Shown piece after piece: positions 45,607-53,175 of a stretch of 64,000 nucleotides of DNA. Position 1 is the stretch's first letter; every line of letters starts with the position of its first letter. The notes beneath the pieces were generated by a model, which was given only the letters and a program-made list of their open reading frames with translations, did no database searches and was not told the origin of the DNA. This DNA is from Marinomonas flavescens (GTDB lineage: Bacteria; Pseudomonadota; Gammaproteobacteria; Pseudomonadales; Marinomonadaceae). A program made the position numbers and the translations under genes. The stretch lies in assembly GCF_004352835.1 (NCBI RefSeq), contig NZ_SJSB01000002.1:124001-188000 (forward strand), in the 5' to 3' direction.

Positions 45607-47535
45607 CTAGCTGCTGGCAATGACACTGTTAACCGCTTTTGAAACCAAATCTTTTTTCATCGTCGTACGTGCAACAGGACGCTCAAACCAAAAGTTCATT
45701 GGCTGATCAAACCCGATGCCATGCATGTAGTTATAGAGAGCTTTTCGCAAGCCTTCGCCGAGCATTTCATGCTCAGTGCCGGTTGGGTCGGTAAAATCAA
45801 CGTCGTTTTCTGCGAACAGAATGTCAGGGCGTTCGGCCAGTGTGATGCCGTACTCGTCGGGGTTGATTCCAATCGGGCTATGTATTGTTGCGGCGAATCT
45901 GTGCCAGAAAGCGGACTGAAAACAGCCTTGTGCCATCATTTGACGAACCATTTCTAAGGCATCAATGGTTTCTTGTTCGGTTTGCGTTGGGAAGCCATAC
46001 ATTAAATACGCGTGCACCAAAATATCAGCATCGCTGAACGCCTTGGTAACGCGCGCGACTTGCTCAACGCTGACGCCTTTTTTCATCAGCTTCAGTAATC
46101 GGTCTGATGCAACTTCAAGACCGCCACTGACAGCGATACAGCCAGAATCCGCCAATAACTGACAGCGCTCTGGAGTGAAGGTTTTTTCGAAGCGAATATT
46201 ACCCCACCAACTGATCACAACGCCGCGCTCGATCAAGCGATTGGCGAGAGCGAACAAGGCTTTTGGTGGGGCGGCTTCATCGACAAAGTGAAAGCCAGTT
46301 TGTCCGGTTTCTTCGATTAACTCTTCAATGCGGTCGACCAGAAGATCAGCTCCTGCGGCATCGTAGCGATCAATGTAGTCTAAACTCACATCGCAAAAGC
46401 TACATTTGCGCCAGTAGCAACCGTGGGCAATGGTTAACTTATTCCAGCGGCCATCGCTCCAAATACGATGCATCGGGTTAAGCATTTCACAAAGCGACAG
46501 GTATTCGCCTAATGGCAAGCCATCGTAGATCGGCGTACCTACATCGGCTTGAGGAATGTCGTGCAGTTCTTTATTGTCGTTCAAATGGACATAAGGCTCG
46601 CCATTTCCGTCTTCCGAGAGAAAGTAAGTGCGTACTAACTCATCAATTTCTCGCTGCCCGTCAAAGAACTCTAATAGCGTAATAAAAGGACGTTCACCGT
46701 CATCGAGGCAAATAAAATCCACAAACTCAAAGACGCGAGTATCTTTGAGTGCGCGCAGCTCGGTATTCACGAAGCCGCCGCCCATTACGATGGGTAAATC
46801 TGGATTAATCGCTTTACAGGTTTGCGCAATACGCAGTGCCCCCAGCATATTGCCCGGGAAAGGCACGGTTAATGCCACCACGCTTGGTTGGGTTTCTTCC
46901 AAATACTGTTCGACCAACTGTTCTAGAATTTCAGAACTAAAGCTTGGCTCGCCCATAAGCGTATCGTAGAGGTTGTCGAAACTTGGGTTTGCCGCAGCAA
47001 GGCGCTCGCCGTAGCGGCTTACCTCGAAGTAAGGATCAACACCTTGGGTAATGACTGCCGACAAATCGTTGATAAACAAGGTCGCCAAATATTTGGCTTT
47101 ATCTTGTACACCTAAGTTACCAAATGCGGCTTTTAACACATCGCCCGAGACGGCTTCCATTTGTTCGATGGTGTCGAAAGCCGGACCTTCAGGCAAAAAG
47201 CGGCGAGAAATAATGCGCAGTGCAAGACTAGGGTCTTTGCCTTGTAAAAAACGAATAGCAGGCTCAACACCAAGACGATAGCGATCAAATTCTGACAAGA
47301 AAGTATAAATCACATCGGGCAGTTCATCGTCTTCAAACGACTCGAAGTTTTCTTCCACATGCTGACGAATAATATCCAGCGCTGGAGCGGTCATCATCTC
47401 TAGAAAAAGCTCGATGGCAGGGTCTCGCTGAACCGCCTCATAGCCCCGAGAGCGTAAAAAACCAGTGAGATACGCCGTCGCTGGATACGGGGTATTTAAC
47501 TGGGTCATAGGAGGGGTCATTAGAAGAACGGTCAT
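45607..47535 (-). CDS. B12-binding domain radical SAM protein
   Basis: A 642-residue protein. The N-terminal region (to about 330) contains a Rossmann-type B12-binding segment (PFPGNMLGALRIAQTCKAIN, PIVMGGGFVNTEL). The radical SAM core begins with GCYWRKCSFCDV. The three cluster cysteines are spaced C-X4-C-X2-C instead of the usual C-X3-C-X2-C, a one-residue insertion. Later blocks (GGLEVASDRLLKLMKKGVSV, LVHAYLMYGFPTQTEQETI) fit the elongator/MiaB-like radical SAM fold. Members methylate or rearrange unreactive carbons; the substrate here is unknown. Single gene. Confidence 0.83.
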   Translation of the reverse strand: MTVLLMTPPMTQLNTPYPATAYLTGFLRSRGYEAVQRDPAIELFLEMMTAPALDIIRQHVEENFESFEDDELPDVIYTFLSEFDRYRLGVEPAIRFLQGKDPSLALRIISRRFLPEGPAFDTIEQMEAVSGDVLKAAFGNLGVQDKAKYLATLFINDLSAVITQGVDPYFEVSRYGERLAAANPSFDNLYDTLMGEPSFSSEILEQLVEQYLEETQPSVVALTVPFPGNMLGALRIAQTCKAINPDLPIVMGGGFVNTELRALKDTRVFEFVDFICLDDGERPFITLLEFFDGQREIDELVRTYFLSEDGNGEPYVHLNDNKELHDIPQADVGTPIYDGLPLGEYLSLCEMLNPMHRIWSDGRWNKLTIAHGCYWRKCSFCDVSLDYIDRYDAAGADLLVDRIEELIEETGQTGFHFVDEAAPPKALFALANRLIERGVVISWWGNIRFEKTFTPERCQLLADSGCIAVSGGLEVASDRLLKLMKKGVSVEQVARVTKAFSDADILVHAYLMYGFPTQTEQETIDALEMVRQMMAQGCFQSAFWHRFAATIHSPIGINPDEYGITLAERPDILFAENDVDFTDPTGTEHEMLGEGLRKALYNYMHGIGFDQPMNFWFERPVARTTMKKDLVSKAVNSVIASS

Positions 47536-47839
47536 AGCCTGCCTTTAAGCGTAACAACGGATAAAATAAGGGCGCATTCTAGCATTTAAAAGAGGTTAGC
47601 AGTCTTAAAAAATACTCTGGTTTTTTGTTATCGATAACGGCCAAAAGAAAAACAGAGAGTAACAACGAAGAAGGTTTTTTGTGCCTGATTAATTTCTTGT
47701 TTTAGAAAGAATTAATGTAAAGAAGTTGATAGCTTTAATGATTTTTTAGCAGATTTAGATTCCTCGTTGATTTCCGGCAGTGGCATAGATATTGTAAAAA
47801 AATAAGGATTTACTTACATTATTTTGATGGGTGGTAGTT
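47536..47839. other. Gene-free divergent region
   Basis: About 300 nt between the radical SAM gene (minus) and the DsbA-like gene (plus). Contains a short palindrome TTATCGATAA (near 47629). No coding frame or terminator. Confidence 0.45.
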
Positions 47840-48637
47840 ATGAAAAAACGAACATTGGTCGCGTTATCAGTCGCAGCGATAATGACAACGGCAACTGGGG
47901 CATATGCTAGTGATAACGCAAGTTTTTCACCAACTCAGCAAGAACAGATTGGCAAAATTGCCACTGACTACCTGCTAAAGCACCCTGAGATTTTGATTCA
48001 GGTGAGTCAAGAGCTACAGAAAAAGCAGCAAGCCGAGCAGCAAAAGGCTCAGGCGTCGTTGAGTAAAAATGCAGTCAAAGCACATCCGGCCTTAATGACA
48101 TTGGACGGCGTTCCACATGTCGGGCCAAAAGATGCCAAGGTTACGGTAACGGAGTTTTTTGATTACCAATGTTATTACTGCAACAAAATGGCCCCAGAAA
48201 TTGAACAATTGATGAAAGCGAACCCTAATGTGAAGTTCATCTTCCGTGATTGGCCTATCTTTGCATCTCGCTGGGAAACGTCAGCAACAGCGGCGTTTGC
48301 AGGCCTTGAAGTTTGGCAAGAAAAAGGCGCTAAAGCCTATGTTAATTACCACAATGGCATTTTTGGGACAGGGCATAACGAAGGTAAGCTGACGGACGCA
48401 GACATTCAAAAGGTGGCTCAAAGTGCACTTAATGGGCCCTTGAAAAAAGTCTCTAATGACGCATATAAGAAAACCATTACCATCAATGACCAGTTATCAA
48501 AGCAAGTCGGATTCCAAGGCACGCCTGGCTTTATTATTACGCCTGTGAATGGTGCGACCATTGACAATACCACGGTAATTGGCGGGGCCGTGGATTTACA
48601 AACCTTACAACAAGCGATTAAACACGCGAGCCATTAA
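47840..48637 (+). CDS. DsbA-family periplasmic thiol:disulfide oxidoreductase (ScsC/Com1-like)
   Basis: A 265-residue exported protein: signal peptide MKKRTLVALSVAAIMTTATG. An N-terminal helix (EQIGKIATDYLLKHPEILIQ, followed by a Gln/Lys-rich helix) resembles the oligomerisation region of ScsC-type proteins. The thioredoxin fold has active site CYYC (Cys111, Cys114) in FFDYQCYYCNKM and a cis-Pro in GFQGTPGFII. ScsC/BdbD-like proteins act as disulfide isomerases or oxidants in the periplasm. The start at 47840 follows GGTGG. No DsbB or ScsB partner is in view. Confidence 0.86.
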   Translation: MKKRTLVALSVAAIMTTATGAYASDNASFSPTQQEQIGKIATDYLLKHPEILIQVSQELQKKQQAEQQKAQASLSKNAVKAHPALMTLDGVPHVGPKDAKVTVTEFFDYQCYYCNKMAPEIEQLMKANPNVKFIFRDWPIFASRWETSATAAFAGLEVWQEKGAKAYVNYHNGIFGTGHNEGKLTDADIQKVAQSALNGPLKKVSNDAYKKTITINDQLSKQVGFQGTPGFIITPVNGATIDNTTVIGGAVDLQTLQQAIKHASH

Positions 48638-48654
48638 AATCTGCCGACAATTAC

Positions 48655-48692
48655 TCTTGATTCGAGAGGTATAAAAGCCTCTTTAATCAAGA
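48655..48692. terminator. Hairpin between convergent dsbA-like and mtgA genes
   Basis: Nested stems TCTTGATT/AATCAAGA and AGAGG/CCTCT, starting 18 nt past the dsbA-like stop and overlapping the mtgA stop. No long T run, so a modest terminator. Confidence 0.55.
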
Positions 48693-49360
48693 ATTGGCGT
48701 TAGATAACCGGCACCAAGTTGTTGCATTTGTCGCTCTATCCAAGCGACTCTTTCAAGAAGATTCGGCGTTAAATGATTTGGATCGCGTTTGCGTGGGCTT
48801 GGCAGTAATACCGCTAAGCGTGCGGCTTGATTGGCGCTCAGGTGACGTGCTGACTTGCCAAAATAATGCTGACTCGCCGCTTCGACTCCGTAAATGCCTT
48901 TGCCAAACTCCGCCACGTTCAAATACACTTCTAAGATACGTTTCTTCCCCCAAACGGCCTCAAGACTGATGGCCAAGCCAGCTTCTAACCCTTTGCGAAT
49001 AAAGCTTCGCCCCGGCCAAAGAAACAGGTTTTTTGCTGTTTGCTGGGTAATCGTACTGGCGCCACGAAGACCTTCGCCATCGTCGTATTGGCTCAACGCT
49101 TTTGTAATCGCCGTAAAGTCGACACCGAAATGATCAGGAAAACGCTGATCTTCTGAGGCAACCACAGCCAATGGTACTTGCGGTGGAAGTTGATCGATAT
49201 TGATCCAATCCTGAGTCACCGGATAATCACTTTGCAACATAAACGCCGTAGTAGGTGGCGGAACGAATCGAAAAACCAGCAAGATCAAAACAAAGGCGAT
49301 CAAAACACGCCAACTGATCGACCATACTTTCCTGAAAACACCGCGTTTACGCTTTGCCAT
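48683..49360 (-). CDS. mtgA: Monofunctional biosynthetic peptidoglycan transglycosylase MtgA
   Basis: A 225-residue GT51 enzyme with one N-terminal membrane anchor (about residues 13-29). Transglycosylase motifs: catalytic Glu in ASEDQRFPDHFGVD, GASTITQQTAKNLFL, RKGLEAGLAISLE, KKRILEVYLNVAEFGKGIYG. It polymerises lipid II glycan chains on the outer face of the inner membrane. Length is normal for MtgA, with no transpeptidase domain. Single gene. Confidence 0.93.
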   Translation of the reverse strand: MAKRKRGVFRKVWSISWRVLIAFVLILLVFRFVPPPTTAFMLQSDYPVTQDWINIDQLPPQVPLAVVASEDQRFPDHFGVDFTAITKALSQYDDGEGLRGASTITQQTAKNLFLWPGRSFIRKGLEAGLAISLEAVWGKKRILEVYLNVAEFGKGIYGVEAASQHYFGKSARHLSANQAARLAVLLPSPRKRDPNHLTPNLLERVAWIERQMQQLGAGYLTPILD

Positions 49361-49695
49361 TCATTACCTCAAAGGTGAAAAGGGGGCTTATTCCCTACGA
49401 TTTGAAAGAGTATAGGATATTCAGTTGTAAACCAAATTTAACATTCGATCTTATGTATTTAGATTATAAATATTCAAGGTGAGTGAAAATGAAATAAAGT
49501 TTGGGTTGGCTATATTAGTTTTTATTTAGTTGAATTACTTGATAGGTTTAAATTAATAAATAGATTTTTAAAATCACCAAACAAGAAGAAAGTATCTTGT
49601 TTGGTGATAGTGGAATGATTAGTAATTTAATCTACGTGTGATTACGTTAGTTTGATTAAATATTTAATCAGGGGCTTAGCAGATTTATAAATTAC
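49361..49695. other. AT-rich gap with terminator hairpin for the following minus gene
   Basis: About 335 nt without a gene, very AT-rich. It includes a perfect 14-bp hairpin ATCACCAAACAAGA/TCTTGTTTGGTGAT (49573-49608) followed on the minus strand by TTTTAAAAAT. The position, some 90 nt past the stop at 49696, suits a terminator for that minus-strand gene. Confidence 0.6.
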
Positions 49696-50058
49696 TTATT
49701 TATAAGATTTATTAGATGTTATCCTAGCTAAGCCTTTGACTATTTTAATAATTGACCAGATAAAAGTGCCAATAAGTATAAAATAACCTATATAAAAAAA
49801 CATTAATATAAAACTAATTAAAGTGAGGCCAAGCCCCCACCAGAATGTTTTAATGATATTGCTGTAGTGGTCTTCAAAAATTGAACCTCGAGCATCACCT
49901 ATTTTTACCATAGCCCAAATAGCACCAGCTAACCAAAAGATACCGGTAAACATCCCAATAACCATAAGAACGTACGAAATCAGTGCATTTGTTTTTGCTT
50001 TTTCATCAAATGAACTCAATGTATTTAGTGTTGTTCTATCCTGTTGCAACTCTGACAT
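49696..50058 (-). CDS. DUF4870-like small membrane protein
   Basis: A 120-residue protein; the start at 50058 follows AGGAGATTT. Three hydrophobic segments (about residues 23-48, 66-82 and 85-105) surround a polar stretch containing HYSNIIKTFWW. The pattern ALISYVLMVIGMFTGIFWLA... matches small DUF4870-type membrane proteins of unknown role. Very AT-rich surroundings. Confidence 0.65.
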   Translation of the reverse strand: MSELQQDRTTLNTLSSFDEKAKTNALISYVLMVIGMFTGIFWLAGAIWAMVKIGDARGSIFEDHYSNIIKTFWWGLGLTLISFILMFFYIGYFILIGTFIWSIIKIVKGLARITSNKSYK

Positions 50059-50585
50059 GAAATCTCCTATTAATGCCAATTACTATAATAAATGTCTAGT
50101 AAAGGATGAAAAAGTTAAATCTATTTCTGATGTTAGAAATCCTTAAACCTTACTTTTACTAGAGGTTGAGATTACAGCTAAAAAAGATGGTTAAAGCAAC
50201 ATTAAAATAATTTTAGTAAGCTATAAATTTTAAAATTTGTAAAGACATCTCAATTAGATTGAAAATAAATACTTTAAAATCAATGGCTTAAAAAACATTT
50301 CCCAGCGAAAACGGATGAGCATCTTGAACCACCTGTTTCCCTCTAAAATGCGATGGACTATCAACGCAGATTGTTCTGCCTTCAAGCGTAGAAAGTAAGA
50401 TTATTCAATTAAGGAAGGTAAGGAAGCCTCGAAACTCGCTTATTACTCTTTACTGGAAAGGGTAGGACCTTTTACGGATTGATGCACAGACCTCATGCCC
50501 CGATTCCTGTAGCATACGCGCACCAAAATCCACTGTCAGCTCAGTCTGACCCTACCTTATTTCATCGAAACAAGGACAGCGCCAG
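50059..50585. other. Gene-free region upstream of the ydjM-like gene
   Basis: About 525 nt. The left half is AT-rich like its neighbour; the right half (about 50300-50585) is richer in GC and carries a short open frame at 50479 that overlaps the next gene and has no ribosome site. I see no RNA gene, repeat or operator. Confidence 0.4.
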
Positions 50586-51239
50586 ATGGCCAATTTTAAT
50601 ACCCATGTTACCGTTGCTGCCGCAATCAGTGCGCCATTGGCAGCCGGTGCTTTTATTATGGGTTTTGCTAATATGAACGAAGCAATTTTTTATGCTTTAG
50701 CAGGAACGTTAGGAGGACTGCTGCCCGATATCGACGCCGATGAATCCATTGCTATTCGGTTAGTCTTTCGACTGTTTGGCGCCTTAGCTGCGGGTTTGAT
50801 CATCGCAGTATGGGTGCACCAATTACCTCACTGGCAAGTACTCGCATGGGCCATTGCTGGCTACCTCGTTGTGCGCCTCCCAATACAATGGGTATTTGAA
50901 CAACTCACCATACATAGAGGAACATTGCATAGCTTACTGGCCAACGTCATGTTTGCCGCTATCGCCGTGCCCATTGCTTTTCACGTATTTGACCTTAGCG
51001 CGAAAACCGCATGGGGCATTGGAGCCTTTATCTTCATAGGCTCAACCATACACCTGATACTCGACGAGCTATACAGCATCGAACTATCAGGCATGCGCAT
51101 CAAACGCTCCTTCGGCACCGCACTCAAACTCACCGACTGGGGCGAGCCACTGGCATCGCTGCTATTAGTATTAGTGTGTGGTTTAGGTTACTGGCTAAGC
51201 CCAACGCCAGATGCTTGGGTGTCTGCTTTTGCTGGGTAA
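50586..51239 (+). CDS. YdjM-like metal-dependent hydrolase, membrane bound (DUF457)
   Basis: A 217-residue inner-membrane protein of the DUF457 group: NTHVTVAAAISAPLA at the start, GTLGGLLPDIDADES (acidic metal motif), HRGTLHSLLANVMFA with paired histidines, and about five hydrophobic segments. E. coli YdjM is a LexA-controlled relative of unknown substrate. It ends directly against the REP/RAYT island: a REP copy begins 8 nt after its stop. Confidence 0.82.
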   Translation: MANFNTHVTVAAAISAPLAAGAFIMGFANMNEAIFYALAGTLGGLLPDIDADESIAIRLVFRLFGALAAGLIIAVWVHQLPHWQVLAWAIAGYLVVRLPIQWVFEQLTIHRGTLHSLLANVMFAAIAVPIAFHVFDLSAKTAWGIGAFIFIGSTIHLILDELYSIELSGMRIKRSFGTALKLTDWGEPLASLLLVLVCGLGYWLSPTPDAWVSAFAG

Positions 51240-51246
51240 AAGGGGT

Positions 51247-51269
51247 AAAAGGGGTCAGATCCCTTTTTT
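51247..51269. repeat. Solo REP element at the 3' end of the RAYT gene
   Basis: AAAAGGGGTCAGATCCCTTTT is the same imperfect palindrome found as arms of the three REP pairs at 52019, 52735 and 53039. It overlaps the end of the RAYT gene, whose last codons and TGA stop are made by the repeat. An extra degenerate AAAAGGGGT lies just before it at 51238. Confidence 0.85.
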
Positions 51270-51953
51270 CTTTTTAGGGGGACGACCTCGATGATCTTGC
51301 CCAACTTTTTGTTGCAACTGCGCTTCTATTTTTCCTTTAAAGTAGTTATCACCGAGTGGTGTCCCTGTCTGCCACGCATTGCGTATAGAGGTAGATTCTT
51401 TAATGTCAGTTGGATGCTCAAACATAGACAGGTAATTACAAACTCTCGTTTGGTTGTTTATGCCTAGGGAGTTATAAATTGGGTGAGTTGTGATAAACGA
51501 AAACTGTTTTGTTCCGCAGTTATGAAGGAAGCTAGACCACCGATATAAACTGGGATGCCCTACTATATTTGCTCTAACGGGATTAAGTTCAATGTAGCGC
51601 ATGACGGCTAAGAAATAACGGTCCGATTGCACTAAGCTACTTTTAAATCGTCCCTCCCAAATAGAACCACTGCGTCCGTATTTATGGTTGATAAAAGGTA
51701 CATAGCATCGGCCAATGTGTTGCATAAACTGACTAACAGCAGCGCCATATTGAACAGTTAGAAGAATATGAACGTGATTGGTCATCAAGACAAAAGCATG
51801 AATAGCAACATCGTATTTGATGGCAGCTTCTTTCATCCAAAAAGCATACGCCTTGTAGTCTTCATCCTCAAAGAATACGGGGTCACGAGATGCGCCACGT
51901 TGAACAACATGCACCGGAATTTCGGGTAAAAAGAACCGAGGTTTTCTTGGCAT
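51255..51953 (-). CDS. REP-associated tyrosine transposase (RAYT, Y1/HUH)
   Basis: A 232-residue Y1-type transposase relative. The HUH motif is in VLMTNHVHILLTV (His-Val-His), and the family Tyr is in MRYIELNPVRANIVG. The opening MPRKPRFFLPEIPVHVVQRG is typical of RAYTs. RAYTs are single-copy, domesticated relatives of IS200/IS605 transposases thought to spread REP pairs. Strong ribosome site GGAGG. A REP copy overlaps the stop, and a REP pair sits 65 nt upstream of the start, as expected for a RAYT locus. The last residues KKKKGI come from the REP. Confidence 0.9.
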   Translation of the reverse strand: MPRKPRFFLPEIPVHVVQRGASRDPVFFEDEDYKAYAFWMKEAAIKYDVAIHAFVLMTNHVHILLTVQYGAAVSQFMQHIGRCYVPFINHKYGRSGSIWEGRFKSSLVQSDRYFLAVMRYIELNPVRANIVGHPSLYRWSSFLHNCGTKQFSFITTHPIYNSLGINNQTRVCNYLSMFEHPTDIKESTSIRNAWQTGTPLGDNYFKGKIEAQLQQKVGQDHRGRPPKKKKGI

Positions 51954-52018
51954 CTTTTCCTCCTTGAAGAGAAACCAACGAATGTAGAACCATCATACTT
52001 ATTCTAGCCTAAAGTATT

Positions 52019-52098
52019 AAAAAGGGGTCAGATCCCTTTAAAATAAGTCCAATGTCAGTTACAACTTTATCAGGCGTTTAAGGGATCTGACCCCTTTT
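52019..52098. repeat. REPIN copy 1 (inverted REP pair)
   Basis: Two REP arms in inverted orientation (AAAAGGGGTCAGATCCCTT and its reverse complement) separated by a conserved middle of about 40 nt containing AAGTCCAATGTCAGTTACAA. Almost identical to copies 2 and 3. It lies upstream of the RAYT gene, and its right arm encodes the end of the orphan protein at 52078. Confidence 0.92.
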
Positions 52099-52713
52099 AG
52101 TCCTTTTAGTCTCAGGTTGGTTAAGTGTTTCTAGTTCTTTAGTAATATTATTTAAGGAGTTATGTATTTTTGAAAAAATAGTGTTATTTCTTCCTTTTAA
52201 AGCATCTGAAATATCGGTGCTAACACTATTTGAGCTATTAACACCTTCTAAATAGCGTATATCTAAGATAGATATGTCCTCACCATGCCTCCTGCGTAAT
52301 GGCGATTTGAATCTATATTTAGCTGAGACCTCTAAATCTACCGGTATTGCTTCTTTCAGGCCTGCAAATTGGCCAGCCCAGTATCTTAACTCACGGCCAG
52401 CGGTTAAATGTCGAATAGTGTGATTGAAATTGTCGTTTTTATTTGTATCTGCTTTTTCTATGCCAAATCTTTTTATTGGAATTGGTACAGAAAAAGTTAG
52501 ATCTCTAGCTGCTGACCCTCCATTATTTTTAATAACTAGATCAATGATTGTACCTACATCTGGATTGGGTTCGTAGTAGATAGCAATCGAAGGTTTTGCT
52601 TGTCTGTAAAGTGCGTGGTAGGCAATAGCGACTGCGGAAAAGGTAATAAGTGGGCTTAATATGAAAAATACGAACTGTAAAATTGGATTGATTTCTTGAA
52701 AGTTAATATCCAT
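52078..52713 (-). CDS. Orphan membrane-anchored protein between REPINs
   Basis: A 211-residue protein with one N-terminal membrane segment (about residues 11-33). A soluble beta-rich region follows (IAIYYEPNPDVGTIIDLVIK, NNGGSAARDLTFSVP), then a polar helical tail. I do not recognise a specific family; similar proteins are annotated as hypothetical. Its gene lies between REPIN copies 1 and 2. The last codons (KRGQIP and stop) are read from a REP arm, so the original C-terminus may have been replaced when the repeat inserted. Composition is AT-richer than polA. Confidence 0.62.
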   Translation of the reverse strand: MDINFQEINPILQFVFFILSPLITFSAVAIAYHALYRQAKPSIAIYYEPNPDVGTIIDLVIKNNGGSAARDLTFSVPIPIKRFGIEKADTNKNDNFNHTIRHLTAGRELRYWAGQFAGLKEAIPVDLEVSAKYRFKSPLRRRHGEDISILDIRYLEGVNSSNSVSTDISDALKGRNNTIFSKIHNSLNNITKELETLNQPETKRTKRGQIP

Positions 52714-52734
52714 TTAGATCTACTCCGCAATTAT

Positions 52735-52815
52735 AAAAAGGGGTCAGATCCCTTAAAAATAAGTCCAATGTCAGTTACAACTTTATCAGGCGTTTAAGGG
52801 ATCTGACCCCTTTTT
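52735..52815. repeat. REPIN copy 2
   Basis: Same inverted REP pair and middle segment as copy 1 with about one nt difference in the spacer. It is followed by TTTTTAGTCCGCT, which also follows copy 3. It bounds the polA fragment on its left side. Confidence 0.92.
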
Positions 52816-52831
52816 AGTCCGCTATTAAGTT

Positions 52832-53035
52832 CTAATGCGCTTCGTCCCAGTTGTCCCCAATCCCTGCTTCTACTAATAATGGCACGTCGATTTTGCTGCT
52901 GTTTTCCATGATGTCTGTGATTTTAGCTTGGGCGGCTTCTAGGTCTTTTTCGGCCACTTCGAAGATGAGTTCATCGTGTACTTGCAGGATCATTTTCACG
53001 TCTAGTTCTGTTGTGGCGAGCCAGTCGTGCATTTT
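52832..53035 (-). pseudogene. Duplicated 3' fragment of polA (last 66 codons)
   Basis: The fragment matches the last 66 codons of the intact polA (53161 onward) at about 96 percent by eye, with about eight differences in 200 nt. Five of these cluster near its 5' end, where LADTDL has become LATTEL. It contains polymerase motif C (QVHDELIFEV) and the polA stop, but nothing upstream, because it is cut off by REPIN copy 3 just before MHDWLA. It is not a gene on its own: no ribosome site and only the end of a domain. It sits between REPIN copies 2 and 3. Confidence 0.9.
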
Positions 53036-53038
53036 AAT

Positions 53039-53117
53039 AAAGGGGTCAGATCCCTTAAAAATAAGTCCAATGTCAGTTACAACTTTATCAGGCGTTTAAG
53101 GGATCTGACCCCTTTTT
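53039..53117. repeat. REPIN copy 3, next to polA
   Basis: Third inverted REP pair, nearly identical to copies 1 and 2 and followed by the same TTTTTAGTCCGCT as copy 2. It lies 43 nt past the intact polA stop and directly truncates the polA fragment. Confidence 0.92.
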
Positions 53118-53145
53118 AGTCCGCTAAACTAGAGTAGCACTTGTC

Positions 53146-53175
53146 TTAGTGCGCTTCGTCTTAATGCGCTTCGTC
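53146..53175. repeat. 15-nt tandem duplication at the polA stop
   Basis: TTAGTGCGCTTCGTC followed by TTAATGCGCTTCGTC. The right copy holds the polA stop (TAA on the minus strand) and last codons; the left is a one-mismatch copy beyond the stop. Likely a footprint of the rearrangement that made the polA fragment. Confidence 0.75.

Noticed and set aside
52832..53032. 66-codon open frame that looks like a small protein with a polymerase motif
   Set aside because: It is a copy of the last part of polA cut off by a REPIN; it has no ribosome site and no full domain. Reported as a pseudogene instead.
52019..53117. Three repeated 80-nt blocks resembling a CRISPR array
   Set aside because: The repeats are internally palindromic REP pairs, unevenly spaced (hundreds of nt apart) with genes and polA DNA between them, and no cas genes are near. 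REPINs explain them.
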